In this document: positions 63,920 to 64,000 of the stretch, one piece after another
How positions within the stretch are numbered: the first letter of the stretch is position 1
Layout: each line of letters begins with the position of its first letter
Origin: Agrobacterium tumefaciens
GTDB taxonomy: Bacteria; Pseudomonadota; Alphaproteobacteria; Rhizobiales; Rhizobiaceae
Reading direction: 5' to 3'
NCBI GenBank assembly: GCA_025560025.1
Contig: CP048485.1
Coordinates: 434,001-498,000 of the forward strand
DNA length: 64,000 nt
Position numbers and translations under genes: made by a program
Notes under the pieces: generated by a model
Databases searched by the model: none
What the model was told of the DNA's origin: nothing
The model's input: the letters and a program-made list of their open reading frames with translations, nothing else

Positions 63920-64000
63920 CCCCCCTCTGTCCTGCCGGACATCTCCCCCTCAAGGGGGGAGATCGTTCCGTGGCGAGGTCTCGCACCTCTCGACGGTCGA
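63920..64000. repeat. RIME-like palindromic repeat (cut by window end)
   Basis: CCCCCCTCTGTCCTGCCGGA and CATCTCCCCC-TCAAGG-GGGGGAGATC resemble the left part of a rhizobial intergenic mosaic element. The rest lies outside the window. No gene is visible in 63804-63919. Confidence 0.6.

Overview
The window looks like a stretch of the circular chromosome of a Rhizobiaceae alphaproteobacterium, most likely Agrobacterium (biovar 1, near A. fabrum C58). This rests on gene content and order (the aa3 oxidase cluster followed by SURF1, ispH, thrB and rnhA; ccrM; a dciA-like gene, dsbA and smc in a row), on the recognisable sequences of IspH, ThrB, YqgE, CysA and PpdK, on high GC, and on abundant palindromic intergenic repeats. 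No database search was possible, so the species call is inference.

Layout. 1-3.6 kb: minus-strand genes (HAD hydrolase, VOC protein, TldD protease, IalB-family exported protein). 4.0-9.7 kb: aa3 cytochrome c oxidase coxB-coxA-ctaB-coxF-ctaG-coxC, with an FNR/FixK-like box just before coxB. 10-14.2 kb: DUF983, SURF1, ispH, thrB, rnhA and a Dabb protein. 14.4-24.6 kb: peroxiredoxin, DsbD-N-like protein, YqgE, CsbD, a zinc peptidase, a GGDEF-EAL protein, an acetyltransferase, an M16 peptidase and threonine synthase. 24.8-33 kb: lipoprotein, HAD, GntR regulator, DUF1284, a repeat-built secreted protein, the CcrM methyltransferase, a His-rich exported protein and a DegP protease. 33-44.6 kb: mutY, a DciA-like protein, a DsbA-like protein, SMC and pyruvate phosphate dikinase. 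45-52.6 kb: SDF symporter, DUF1499, MBL hydrolase, tRNA-Gln with a ParDE toxin-antitoxin pair, and malate:quinone oxidoreductase. 52.8-55.4 kb: tRNA-Pro followed by an AT-rich junction and a small foreign-looking module, a GTA-type holin fused to a phage lysozyme plus a membrane-anchored partner. 55.4-63.8 kb: sulfate assimilation (cysN, cysD, cysH, an Rrf2 regulator, cysP-T-W-A).

How genes work together. The cox block encodes the oxidase core with its heme O and CuB assembly factors. The cys block imports sulfate, activates it to APS and reduces APS directly, since CysH has the iron-sulfur type cysteines and CysN has no APS-kinase extension. Four intergenic sites match the rhizobial general-stress promoter GGAAC-N16/17-CGTT. 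They lie upstream of csbD, the zinc peptidase, the repeat-built secreted protein and a 25-residue membrane protein, which suggests a local set of stress-regulated genes.

Most notable: the holin-lysozyme fusion next to tRNA-Pro; the 25-residue stress-promoter protein; a candidate three-stem small RNA after smc; a family of modular palindromic repeats whose stems differ in sequence but stay paired; and a perfect palindrome over the cysP promoter next to an Rrf2 gene.
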